Below are positions 34,501-43,084 of a stretch of 64,000 nucleotides of DNA, in pieces (within the stretch, counting starts at the first letter, position 1; every line of letters begins with the position of its first letter). Below the pieces are notes generated by a model. That model made no database searches. It was not told the DNA's origin and saw only the letters and a list, made by a program, of their open reading frames with translations. The stretch is from Stieleria marina (GTDB taxonomy: Bacteria; Planctomycetota; Planctomycetia; Pirellulales; Pirellulaceae): the NCBI GenBank assembly GCA_007741555.1, contig CP036526.1:1736001-1800000 (forward strand). Direction: 5' to 3'. The translations under genes and the position numbers were made by a program.

Positions 34501-35495
34501 ATCGCCGCTCCTTCGTCTGTAAGTTCTTCCTCTTCCTCGATCGGTTTGGCCATTGGCAATCGGACAATATGCGAAAACACCCGCGTGGCACCTTCGTCGC
34601 CGATGCTTAGTCCCGCCGCAATCGCAGCGGCATTGGTCATCGTCAAATCAATCCGAATCGCGAGCGGCAATTCAACCAGTTCATCGCTACTCCATTCCAG
34701 TTGCCAGATGATGCCGTCGTAGTACTGAAACTCGATGGCCGCGACTTCAGGAGCAAGGAGTTCGCCGGTTTGAGCGAGCTGGCTTAGGTTGCCAGTTTCC
34801 GCGGCGTACTTGGTGACGGTGCGGTCCAGGACGCGGCGGACTAATCCGCCCGTCAAAGCGTTTTCGGTAGAAACAGTCGTTTCGGGGTTGATCGAATCGA
34901 GAGGATCCGTGACACCGGCGCCAGGCGACTGGACAAAGTAGGTGACGGTTTTGATGTCGCTGGGCACGTCGTCGATATTGGCCGAGTCCTGGTCCATCAT
35001 TTGGTTGTATTCCTCTAAGCGAGGCAACCGGCTGGTGTCGATTTGAATCTGAAATTGGTTGCCGATCAGTCCAGGTGTTTCCAAAATGGCGGTGCCTGAA
35101 GTCAAATCGGGGGCTTCGACGGCCGGCTCGGTCATTTCGACATCGGTGATTCCGGCGGCTTCCAAACCAGGGTCTTGTTCGCCAGTGGCTTCGCCACCAC
35201 CTTGCGCGGCCAAAACGGTTTCGAGCGCGGACATGTCCACGGGCTCTGGGTGCAGCGTGGCACGCAAGTCGTCTTCGATCATTTGAATGATGGCCGATGC
35301 AAGCTGAGTCTGTTGGATTTCTAAGTGAGCTCCATTCATGTCACGAGTGTAAAACTGAAACGCCCACCCGATCAGACCCATCAAAACGACCGCCATCGCC
35401 ATCGTCAGCAATACTTCCAGCAGCGAAAAACCACGCCGAGCTTGAGCCGACGTTTGCACGCGAAATGCAGGGTTTGAATTGGTCGCTGGCATCAT
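34497..35495 (-). CDS. gspJ: GspJ-type minor pseudopilin
   Basis: A 332-residue protein with the prepilin motif RRG|FSLLEVLLTM (cleavage after Gly22, Glu27 at +5) and a hydrophobic helix. The periplasmic part contains VAAIEFQYYDGIIWQLEWSS and ends with LPLAIRIDLTM, typical of GspJ beta-sheet segments. An acidic Gly/Glu-rich insertion lies near residues 80-125. Role: minor pseudopilin of the tip complex. Its start overlaps the gspI stop and its stop overlaps the gspK start. Confidence 0.8.
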   Translation of the reverse strand: MMPATNSNPAFRVQTSAQARRGFSLLEVLLTMAMAVVLMGLIGWAFQFYTRDMNGAHLEIQQTQLASAIIQMIEDDLRATLHPEPVDMSALETVLAAQGGGEATGEQDPGLEAAGITDVEMTEPAVEAPDLTSGTAILETPGLIGNQFQIQIDTSRLPRLEEYNQMMDQDSANIDDVPSDIKTVTYFVQSPGAGVTDPLDSINPETTVSTENALTGGLVRRVLDRTVTKYAAETGNLSQLAQTGELLAPEVAAIEFQYYDGIIWQLEWSSDELVELPLAIRIDLTMTNAAAIAAGLSIGDEGATRVFSHIVRLPMAKPIEEEEELTDEGAAI

Positions 35496-36067
35496 GATGG
35501 CTCCGTCGCGGTTCCAGCGGCTTCTTCCTTGGCGGCTTCCTCTTCCAATTCGGCTTCTGCCAAACCCAACTCTGGGTCAATCATCCAGCGGTCCAATGCA
35601 TAAGTGGCAATGGGGCTGCCTGCGCTGTCCGACGCGATCGCCGAAACCCGGATCATCAACAGCCCGTCCATGCTGGCTGGCTGAACTTCGACGTTGTACG
35701 TAAACACAGTGAGCGAGGCGGAGTCAAACGGATCAGCGGGAACTTCAAAAACAGGTTGCGGTGTCTGACCCAATGTCGCATCAAGCAACACTTCGGAGAG
35801 TTTGGCTTGGCATAGGATGCGTGCCAGCGAAAGGTCGCGTGCTTCTCGCGCCGCATCGACTCCGGTGTCCGCGATCTGAGCGATAATGGCCAGTGATGCG
35901 CCCAGGATCGCCAAAGCCAGCATGATTTCTAGCAACGAAAAACCACGGCGACCAACGCGTCGGTACCGACTGGCGACGTATTGATCGGGGCGTTGTCGGT
36001 TGGCGCGGGATGGATTATCGCGGTGTGGATTGGCTTGGAGGCGGTTCGTTGGTGGTCGATCACTCAC
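35492..36067 (-). CDS. gspI: GspI-type minor pseudopilin
   Basis: A 191-residue protein with GTG start overlapping the gspH stop (GTGA). A long basic leader of 42 residues precedes the prepilin cleavage motif RRG|FSLLEIMLALAILGAS with Glu at +5. The remaining part is short, as in GspI, followed by an Ala/Glu-rich C-terminal tail. Role: nucleates the pseudopilus tip with GspJ and GspK. Confidence 0.78.
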   Translation of the reverse strand: MSDRPPTNRLQANPHRDNPSRANRQRPDQYVASRYRRVGRRGFSLLEIMLALAILGASLAIIAQIADTGVDAAREARDLSLARILCQAKLSEVLLDATLGQTPQPVFEVPADPFDSASLTVFTYNVEVQPASMDGLLMIRVSAIASDSAGSPIATYALDRWMIDPELGLAEAELEEEAAKEEAAGTATEPS

Positions 36068-36714
36068 TGAGCTGCCTCCACTTGGCCAATGTTGACTTCG
36101 CCCGTGATGCCACGCAGTTTGACGGTGATGCGCCCGTGGACTGGATGCGTGAGGACGACAGCGGCGGTACTGGTGGTTCCGTCGGGATAGAATAGAACCG
36201 GTTGGCTCCAGCCAGATGATTGATCGCCAGCGGTTTGTTGCTCGATTTCGAAAGCCCGTGCTGCGGACACAACGGCCACGGTTTGGATGGCGATTTCTTC
36301 TGGAAGTTCAATCTCTTTGGCCGCTTCCTGGTCGACGGGGATGGCGACCATGGTGCCCGAGTCGGCACCGCTAAGCATTCCCGATTGCGACCCCGTCATA
36401 TCGGATGCTTCGACGGCATCGCTCATGGAAAAATACGGACGCGTCCGCAGTTGACCTTGTTCCAGCATTGCGTCCATCATCATGACGCGGCCTTCGCGCA
36501 TCGCCTGCAAACGCAGTTCCGTCATGTGAATGCGGACCAGATCGGCGCCGCGGATTAGACGACGATCACCCAAGACCAACCCGATCTGCGGAAGCGTCAC
36601 GGCTGTCAGAGCCGCGATGATTGCGATCGAAAGCAGCAATTCCAGGAGAGTGAATGCTTGACGGTTAGGATGAAGAGAGATTTTCAAGGATTGGGTACGG
36701 AGTTGGCGCAGCAA
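36064..36714 (-). CDS. gspH: GspH-type minor pseudopilin
   Basis: A 216-residue protein starting at TTG 36714; a stop codon lies 20 bases upstream and no ATG occurs before the prepilin motif. The cleavage site is QA|FTLLELLLSIAIIAAL, with Ala instead of the usual Gly at -1. The periplasmic domain includes RGADLVRIHMTELRLQAMREG, typical of GspH/FimT proteins. Role: minor pseudopilin between shaft and tip. A 208-base gap separates it from gspG. Confidence 0.75.
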   Translation of the reverse strand: MLRQLRTQSLKISLHPNRQAFTLLELLLSIAIIAALTAVTLPQIGLVLGDRRLIRGADLVRIHMTELRLQAMREGRVMMMDAMLEQGQLRTRPYFSMSDAVEASDMTGSQSGMLSGADSGTMVAIPVDQEAAKEIELPEEIAIQTVAVVSAARAFEIEQQTAGDQSSGWSQPVLFYPDGTTSTAAVVLTHPVHGRITVKLRGITGEVNIGQVEAAQ

Positions 36715-36922
36715 TGGACAGGGTGGGAATGATCACGTGACCGACCCGAAGCTGAAAGCAATCATCCCCGCAGAAACATCCCCCCGCCGCGATTAAATTG
36801 CCGCGATTAATATTTCGCAGCAGACTTTCTTTTTCGCGACTGACCTTCATTGTCGCAACTGATTCGGCGCGGTTGAAATAACCGCGGCCGAAACGTCGAG
36901 AACTGGATCGATCGAAATCGAA

Positions 36923-37363
36923 TCAGTCGGTCACAATGATGTCGTCATCCGTGTTGACTTGTCCGTCGATTCCGCCACTGCGAAGCTCGAAGCCATTGCC
37001 ATTGACGGCGTAGACAAAGGCATTGCCCCAAGCGTCATTTGGAATGTCCTTCATCATCGGATCGATCCACTTCGCTTTTTTGGCAGCGTCGCTGGGGCCG
37101 TCACGAAGCATCTCCAGAGTTTCTGGCAGACCATTCATTTTCAGCTGATACATCTGAAGAGTGGTTTTCAGCTGGTCCATCTGGACTCGAGTAGCGTCCG
37201 CGTCGGCAGATTTCTTGGCTCCGAGCATGTTTCCTCCGACAATGCCGCCCAAGACGACCAAAATTGCCAGCACGAGCAAAAGTTCCAGCAACGTGAAACC
37301 GCGGCGAGTGCGGGAAGAAGATTGACGGGAAAACGAACGGCGGGCGTTTTGGGTGTATCGCAT
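36923..37363 (-). CDS. gspG: GspG-type major pseudopilin
   Basis: First gene of the operon. A 146-residue protein with the cleavage motif RRG|FTLLELLLVLAILVVL (Gly22, Glu27 at +5) and the GspG-specific end: MKDIPNDAWGNAFVYAVNGN with FELRSGGIDGQVNTDDDI, the region that binds calcium in GspG. Length fits the family. It forms the shaft of the pseudopilus that pushes exoproteins through the outer-membrane secretin. The secretin, ATPase and GspF are not in the window. Confidence 0.9.
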   Translation of the reverse strand: MRYTQNARRSFSRQSSSRTRRGFTLLELLLVLAILVVLGGIVGGNMLGAKKSADADATRVQMDQLKTTLQMYQLKMNGLPETLEMLRDGPSDAAKKAKWIDPMMKDIPNDAWGNAFVYAVNGNGFELRSGGIDGQVNTDDDIIVTD

Positions 37364-38013
37364 CGGAAGGATTCGGTGGGGATTGAAATGGAGTAATGGT
37401 GATCAAGTCGTCGGCGTCGACGATTTTGACCGAATTTATTGTAGACCAGCTCAAAACGACCATCTGGAAACCATTCAAGGGTCGAACTGGTTCGTCGAAC
37501 TAGTTTATCGAGCGGATTCAAGGTGTGATCGACTGCACTTGTATTCTAACCCTCTCAAGTTGGGAAGGTTTCGTCGTCCAATGAGCGGCGGATCGTCTGA
37601 GCGGCTGATTGCCTGGCGGGCTAAATGTCTGGCGGGCTGAATGTCTGAGCAAGACTGATCAATGCTAGTGAATGTCTGATGGGGGTCTTTCAGGTCGTAA
37701 TCTACACTCCTGAACCTAAAATGCTTGTGAAACACGTCAATCTGCTGGCAAAACGGCCCGTTTTTGTTCGCATGACGCTCGCTAGATCGCATTGTTTAGC
37801 GTGCAAACTGAGTTAAGAACCGAATAACCGGCAAAAGTACTCGAAACCGAGCCGCAGAAGTCCGATTCTTGAAGAACGTAGGTAGAATGGTGTTCGTCGG
37901 CAAATAAGCTGTGAAAACGGTCTTTTCCAGCACGGATGCAACCACGCTGACTAAGCTCTGCTGCACGGATTGTCCTTCTCTTTTCAGTACCTCGCTTTCC
38001 CACAAAAGAAACC
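37364..38013. other. Divergent gap of about 650 bases with a short repeat
   Basis: It lies between gspG and the coiled-coil protein gene and should carry the secretion operon promoter. Two copies of a 16-base unit (TGGCGGGCTAAATGTC at 37614-37629 and TGGCGGGCTGAATGTC at 37630-37645) are the only repeats seen. Small frames on both strands lack family features. Confidence 0.4.
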
Positions 38014-39522
38014 ATGGCGGCTCGCGACGATTCAGTCATCCGCGGCAGTTTGATTGCCTGCATGATCTTGTTGGTCCTCTCTCTGGCTCTGAACTACTTT
38101 TTCTGGCGTTGGGGCAACGTGCAGTCCATCGAAGCCGGCGACATCAAAACCAAATACGACAACGCAAGTACGTTGATCCGCGAGCAAGAGGGCAAGCTGC
38201 TCACGCTGCACGAAATGCTTGGCGTGCGACAGATGAGCGAAGACAAATTCAAATCGCTTGCGTCGACCAGCAGTGGTGACGCAGACATGGATCTGATTGC
38301 AAAGAACTTCGTCCGCGACATGTCGTACTTTCCAGCCGACGTTGCCGCCCAGCAACGCAACTACAGCGAGCTGCCAGAGTTCTTTGTCAACGCGGTCCGC
38401 GATCGGACGGCTCAATACACCACTGCCACAAAAGAACAGCAACAGATTCGTTCGCAAGCCGATAGTGACGTCCAAAACGCTCGTAAGGCTCAGCAAGTTG
38501 CCGAAGACAATCGGAAGTCTGCTGACAAAAAGCTAAAAGACGAAGTCGATTTGTTTACGCAAGATCGTGAGCGAATGAATCAAGAGAAGGAAGAGACACG
38601 TGACAGTTTGACCAAAACGGTTCGCGAATTCACGGGCTATCGAAAGAAGTCTGCCGATGAACAAGCCAAACTGAAACAGCGATCCGACCAGCTAGTCAAC
38701 ACGATCGAAACTCAGCGTACCCAGCTGAATCGATTGCGAAGTGACAAGTTTGAAAGCACCCAGGGCGAAGTGGTTTTTGTCAGCCAGGGTGGCAATGTTT
38801 GTACGATCAATCTCGGTGCCGCGGATGATTTGCGTCCCGGTGTGACGTTCGGCGTGATCGATGCGGACGAGACTCGGTTGGACGATGCCAAAGTCAAAGC
38901 CACGATCCAAGTGACAAAGATTCGCGGAGCACACGTGGCCGAAGCACGCGTGGTTGCGTTGCCACTGGTTTCATCGCCGATTATCGATGGCGACAAAATC
39001 TACTCGCCGTTTTGGAAATCGGGCGTGACGGTCAAAATTGCATTGGCTGGCGACATCGACATCGACGACGATGGCAAAGCGGACAACGAGCAGATCAAAG
39101 GCATGATCACGTCCGCAGGTGCTCAAGTCGCAGCGACGGTTGCAAGCGATGGCACGGTTGATGGTGTGCTTGATGCAACGATCCGGTTTTTGGTGATTGG
39201 CCAAGCACCTGAGATTAGCGAAAAAGCTGATTCAGCATCTGCTGAGCAAGCCGCACGAACTGCCGCAGCGATGGGGCGAATCAAAGAGAAAGCCACTGAG
39301 TTGGGTTTGACGGTGATCCCTGCTTGGAAATTGCAGGCTTACTTGAAAACAATCGATGACTCGGTGACCACACCATTGGGTTCGGCCGTTCGATCCGAGG
39401 ACTTCGGTCCACTAAGCCGACGCGGGTCAACACGACTGCCTTCGGACTTGCCGTCGCTTTACAAAAACGACGGCGAGAAGACTCAGAAGGGCGACAAGTT
39501 GGAAGACATCTTGAAGCCGTAA
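38014..39522 (+). CDS. Membrane-anchored coiled-coil protein
   Basis: A 502-residue protein. A single membrane helix lies near residues 10-32 (GSLIACMILLVLSLALNYFF). Residues about 45-80 and 130-250 are charged and helical with coiled-coil character (KKLKDEVDLFTQDRERMNQ, EQAKLKQRSDQLVNT). A mixed domain follows from about 255, with VVFVSQGGNVCTINLGAADD and LRPGVTFGVID, resembling a small beta-barrel. The tail is polar. I recognise no named family, though the layout is conserved-looking. Likely inner-membrane with a periplasmic coiled coil. Confidence 0.65.
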   Translation: MAARDDSVIRGSLIACMILLVLSLALNYFFWRWGNVQSIEAGDIKTKYDNASTLIREQEGKLLTLHEMLGVRQMSEDKFKSLASTSSGDADMDLIAKNFVRDMSYFPADVAAQQRNYSELPEFFVNAVRDRTAQYTTATKEQQQIRSQADSDVQNARKAQQVAEDNRKSADKKLKDEVDLFTQDRERMNQEKEETRDSLTKTVREFTGYRKKSADEQAKLKQRSDQLVNTIETQRTQLNRLRSDKFESTQGEVVFVSQGGNVCTINLGAADDLRPGVTFGVIDADETRLDDAKVKATIQVTKIRGAHVAEARVVALPLVSSPIIDGDKIYSPFWKSGVTVKIALAGDIDIDDDGKADNEQIKGMITSAGAQVAATVASDGTVDGVLDATIRFLVIGQAPEISEKADSASAEQAARTAAAMGRIKEKATELGLTVIPAWKLQAYLKTIDDSVTTPLGSAVRSEDFGPLSRRGSTRLPSDLPSLYKNDGEKTQKGDKLEDILKP

Positions 39523-39653
39523 TAGGAAAGCCTGGGGCTTCCGAGGTCCGCCGAATCAGGACCTGTTCTCACGGCCCGTTTCTCAGGAGCTGATTCGATT
39601 CGGCCCGCGCTAATTGGGCTCGCGTCAATCAGTTCCGAGTCTTGAAAGCCTGC

Positions 39654-41276
39654 TCACGCGGGCGGTTTGAGCCGATGTGCTTGGTCGATAATGACTCGTG
39701 ACTGACCTCTCATCTTCGACGTCAGCAGTTGAACGTCGCGTTCCAGTCGGAGCGAAGCGGTCTCGTTGCTTGGCATTTCTTCGACTTGCATGGTGTCGCC
39801 TGGGAGAAGGTGTGGTCGTGGCGAACCAGTCGTTGACTTCGGTTTGATTCGATCAGACTGAGCTTGCATCGTGGTGCTTTGGCTGCTCATGCGTCTGCTG
39901 AGCCAGTTCAATTGTTTGTCCAGACGAATGGCTGTAACGCCATTGTCCGATTCCGACAGAGCCTCGCCAGGGTCATCGGAGCTTGGGTTGGCGTACGCGG
40001 TTTCGGTGTTTAACGAATTTCGCACGATCATCTCGGTGAGCTGCACGACCGTGCGTCGTCCATCAAGTGGGATGGATTGCGGGTCGGTCCACGAAAGGCG
40101 AATGCCGTTGATTTCGGATTGAGCTTTGGCGCTGAGTTCGTCGATCAATTGGTCTGCTTGCTGCACGTTGGCATCGAAAACCCACACCCACGTTCGTGTG
40201 TCGGTTCGGTACACCAGGTCGAACATGCCAGCTTGTTTCTGAAGGAACGCGTCAAACGCATCCGCGGCATCCGCTGGCATCGCTGCACCAAGTGCGACGG
40301 TGCCTGCCAGGGCGCGGTCGTCGATTTTGGGTTTGGCACCTTCGCATTCCAACTGGATCGTAATCGATGGCGCATCGACACGAATCTGTTGCTTGTTGGG
40401 CGGTTCCGTCATGGCTGTACGTTTTTCAGCGCGACTGATCGGTGTGCGTAAAGGTTCGCGTTGGTTGACACGCCACTGAGCCCACCGTTCTGCGACCGAT
40501 GCTGGCCCGCCCGCTGCGGTACGAAAACTGACCGAAGTGCCGGTGCCCGCTCGCGATTCAATTCGCAGTGGGGAAAAATGCAATGCTGCAAGTTGTCGGC
40601 AGATGCTCAGGCCTAGGCCTTCGCTACCAGAGTGCGATATTTGTCTCGCTGCGATCTCTCGCATTTCGTTCTCGGTGATCCCGCGACCACTGTCCACGAC
40701 TGACCATTGCAACGATTCAGTGCTCGCGATTCGATTCACGGCAACCAATATCGATCCGCCTTCGGGAGTTTCTCGCACTGCGTTGGCGACCAAATTGACA
40801 ATCAGCCTTCGGATCATCGACACGTCACCAAACACCGCCGTGTCATGTTCCGCTTGGATATCCCAGATGACATTGATTTTGCGTGTCGTGACCCATGGCT
40901 TGACGGTTTGCTGGATTCCGTGCCGAATCGTAGCAATGTTAATCCACTGGCGATGGACACGAGGCACTCCGTTTCGAAGCCGTTCCAGTTGGACCATTTC
41001 GCCGACCATCTGGTTGACGCAATTGCATTGGTCGATAGCGTCTTGCAGGCAGTTCTTTTGGTCTTGGTTTAGTTCGCCCAGTTCGCCGTCATGAATCAGG
41101 CGGACAGATTCACGGACAGCGGCAAGCGGCGCGCGGATGTCGTGCGCGGTTTCGCTGACCATCCGGATTGCGCTTTCGGTCACGGTCGCAGACGGCTGTT
41201 TGGCATCACGCGCCGGCAACGCGACCGATTGCTTGACGGAGTGGACTGGTGAAAAGGAAGCGTGCACATTTGCCAT
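39654..41276 (-). CDS. Soluble sensor histidine kinase with unknown C-terminal domain
   Basis: Start at ATG 41276 (ATG 41294 is an alternative); the longer frame to 41507 is not coding-like. The H box is at His45 in SETAHDIRAPLAAVRES, followed by the dimerisation helices, then N box NLVANAVRETPEGG, G1 VDSGRGI, and G2 SEGLGLSICRQL. The ATPase domain ends near residue 255. The remaining 285 residues are not a receiver or HPt domain; they contain repeated alpha/beta segments (DLVYRTDTRTWVWVFDAN, EINGIRLSW). No membrane segments, so it is cytoplasmic. No response regulator is adjacent. A low-confidence start, but the kinase core is clear. Confidence 0.75.
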   Translation of the reverse strand: MANVHASFSPVHSVKQSVALPARDAKQPSATVTESAIRMVSETAHDIRAPLAAVRESVRLIHDGELGELNQDQKNCLQDAIDQCNCVNQMVGEMVQLERLRNGVPRVHRQWINIATIRHGIQQTVKPWVTTRKINVIWDIQAEHDTAVFGDVSMIRRLIVNLVANAVRETPEGGSILVAVNRIASTESLQWSVVDSGRGITENEMREIAARQISHSGSEGLGLSICRQLAALHFSPLRIESRAGTGTSVSFRTAAGGPASVAERWAQWRVNQREPLRTPISRAEKRTAMTEPPNKQQIRVDAPSITIQLECEGAKPKIDDRALAGTVALGAAMPADAADAFDAFLQKQAGMFDLVYRTDTRTWVWVFDANVQQADQLIDELSAKAQSEINGIRLSWTDPQSIPLDGRRTVVQLTEMIVRNSLNTETAYANPSSDDPGEALSESDNGVTAIRLDKQLNWLSRRMSSQSTTMQAQSDRIKPKSTTGSPRPHLLPGDTMQVEEMPSNETASLRLERDVQLLTSKMRGQSRVIIDQAHRLKPPA

Positions 41277-41962
41277 GGTATATCTCGTGTTCATCCCTGC
41301 GCATCGAGAATTGACGCGAAGAGACTGAATTGCAAAGTCCAAGAACGAAGCGGACCGCCGGTGAATGCTTTTCCGGCAAGCAAACGCGAGCAGGATTGGC
41401 ATTTCTTTGATACGAACTATTTTGGGTTCGTCATTTCGCAGGTAGCTTGAACATGCAAAGTGCACGTCGCTGGTCTGCTCCACAAAATCTTGGGCGGGCC
41501 ATGCCATTTGTGTGGATCATAGGTTCAGCCAAATGCCACCAGGTGATTTCCCAGGTGATTTCCCAGGTGATTTCCCAGGTGATTTCCCAGGTGATTTCCC
41601 AGGTGATTTCCCAGGTGATTTCCCAGGTGATTTCACCGTGCCGCATCGTCACGGCGGTGCCGTGGCGAACCGCATCTGTAGGCAGCAGTGATGAAGGAGA
41701 ACACGTTCACGAGTGTCGTAACGTGGGCCGGAATTGATTGGCCAGATGGAAAAGGCATCCTGGTCGGAAATTGCGTTTTATTCGGCACTCCTTTCCTCAT
41801 CGCCGTTGTGGACCGTTCGCGGCAAATCGCCTGTTGGGGCGACAGGTAACTGACTCGCATCGGCGACGGCACGATCGCAAATGCTTTAAGATGTTGCTCG
41901 GAAACCGAATCAGGTTTCTCATTTTTACTTCGCCCTTTCGCCAGTTGCCCCCTGAGACGTCC
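41277..41962. other. Gap of about 690 bases containing a 12-bp tandem repeat
   Basis: It lies between the divergent histidine kinase gene and the ABC importer operon. The 12-bp repeat array at 41540-41635 is its main feature. The reading frames across it code only for four-residue repeats and are not considered genes. Confidence 0.5.
41540..41635. repeat. 12-bp tandem repeat, eight copies
   Basis: The unit CAGGTGATTTCC starts at 41540 and repeats every 12 bases; seven copies are identical and the eighth ends in A instead of C. Perfect identity suggests recent expansion by slippage. It lies about 330 bases upstream of the binding-protein gene and 265 bases upstream of the kinase gene start. 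Confidence 0.95.
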
Positions 41963-43018
41963 ATGGTTTCTTTTCGAGTTCGCGGTCGAGTTTACCGTCG
42001 CCTTGTTTGTTTGATGTTCGCTTGTTTCGTTCTCACCTTGAACGGTTGCGGATCGGATAGTTCATCTTCGACGACTAGCACAGCCGACGAGGGTGATCGG
42101 GCAAAGATCGCTTTTGTCACCAATCAGATCGCCAGTTTCTGGAACATCGCCAAAGTCGGTGCCGAAGACGCCGGAAAGGATTTTGACGTGGACGTCGACG
42201 TGCGAATGCCCGCCGATGCGACTGCGGTGGAGCAAAAACGCATCGTGGAGGATCTGATCTCTGGTGGTATCGATGCATTGGCGATCAGTCCAATCGATGC
42301 GGACAACCAGATTGAACTGCTAAACAACTGGGCCGAAAAAATCCCTTTGGTGACTCACGATTCGGATGCCCCCGAAAGCAATCGTTTGATGTACATCGGG
42401 ATGGACAACTACACGGCCGGCCGAATGTGTGGTGAGCTAATCAAGAAAGCGTTGCCCGAGGGCGGCGAGATCATGCTGACGATTGGGCGGTTGGCGCAAG
42501 ACAATTCAAAGCGTCGTCGGCAAGGCGTGATCGATGTTTTGGTTGGCCGCGATTCGATGCCCGAATCATGTGACCCAACGGGCGACGTGATCAAAGCCGG
42601 CAAGTACACGATCTTGGACACTCTGTTGGACCAAGGCGTCAGTACGGTGGCAAAACAGAAAGCGGAAGACGCAATCACGACATATCCCAAAATCGCAGCG
42701 ATGGTAGGTTTGTTCGCTTACAACCCGCCTGCTCTTTTGCAGGCCATCAAATCGCAAAATCGCCCCGACATCAAAATCATTGGATTCGATGAAGACGAAA
42801 TCACTTTGCAGGGGATCAAGGACGGAACGGTCACGGGGACTGTGGTTCAAGACCCTTACAGTTATGGCTACAAGTCGGTCGAAGTGCTCAAGGCGATCTT
42901 GGATGGCGATAATTCTGTCATTCCAGAAGGCAAGTTTGTCGATATCCCCGCACGCGCGATCACGAAGGAAAACGTTGATGAGTTTTGGGATGACTTGAAA
43001 TCCAAAATGGGCAGCTGA
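41963..43018 (+). CDS. Sugar ABC transporter substrate-binding lipoprotein (RbsB-like)
   Basis: ATG 41963 opens a lipoprotein signal with lipobox LNGC near residue 29, followed by a Ser/Thr-rich linker; the upstream frame from 41738 is rejected. The mature part is a type I periplasmic binding protein: KIAFVTNQIASFWNIAKVG at the N-terminus, GGIDALAISPIDAD, MYIGMDNYTAGRMCGELI, and IKIIGFDEDEITLQGIKDGT. These are the ribose/xylose/galactose-type signatures. It captures a sugar or sugar-like ligand outside the inner membrane and hands it to the permease. The ATPase gene follows 66 bases downstream, in an operon of three. Confidence 0.9.
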   Translation: MVSFRVRGRVYRRLVCLMFACFVLTLNGCGSDSSSSTTSTADEGDRAKIAFVTNQIASFWNIAKVGAEDAGKDFDVDVDVRMPADATAVEQKRIVEDLISGGIDALAISPIDADNQIELLNNWAEKIPLVTHDSDAPESNRLMYIGMDNYTAGRMCGELIKKALPEGGEIMLTIGRLAQDNSKRRRQGVIDVLVGRDSMPESCDPTGDVIKAGKYTILDTLLDQGVSTVAKQKAEDAITTYPKIAAMVGLFAYNPPALLQAIKSQNRPDIKIIGFDEDEITLQGIKDGTVTGTVVQDPYSYGYKSVEVLKAILDGDNSVIPEGKFVDIPARAITKENVDEFWDDLKSKMGS

Positions 43019-43084
43019 TCCCTCCGTCGCCACTGATTATTTGTTGATCGGATTGTTCCTCTGTGTGTTTTTCGATTGGGCGGC

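Noticed and set aside
37505-38013. Minus-strand small frames upstream of gspG
   Set aside because: They overlap each other and have no domain features or ribosome binding sites.
41540-41635. Possible CRISPR array
   Set aside because: The units are 12 bases and directly adjacent, without spacers.
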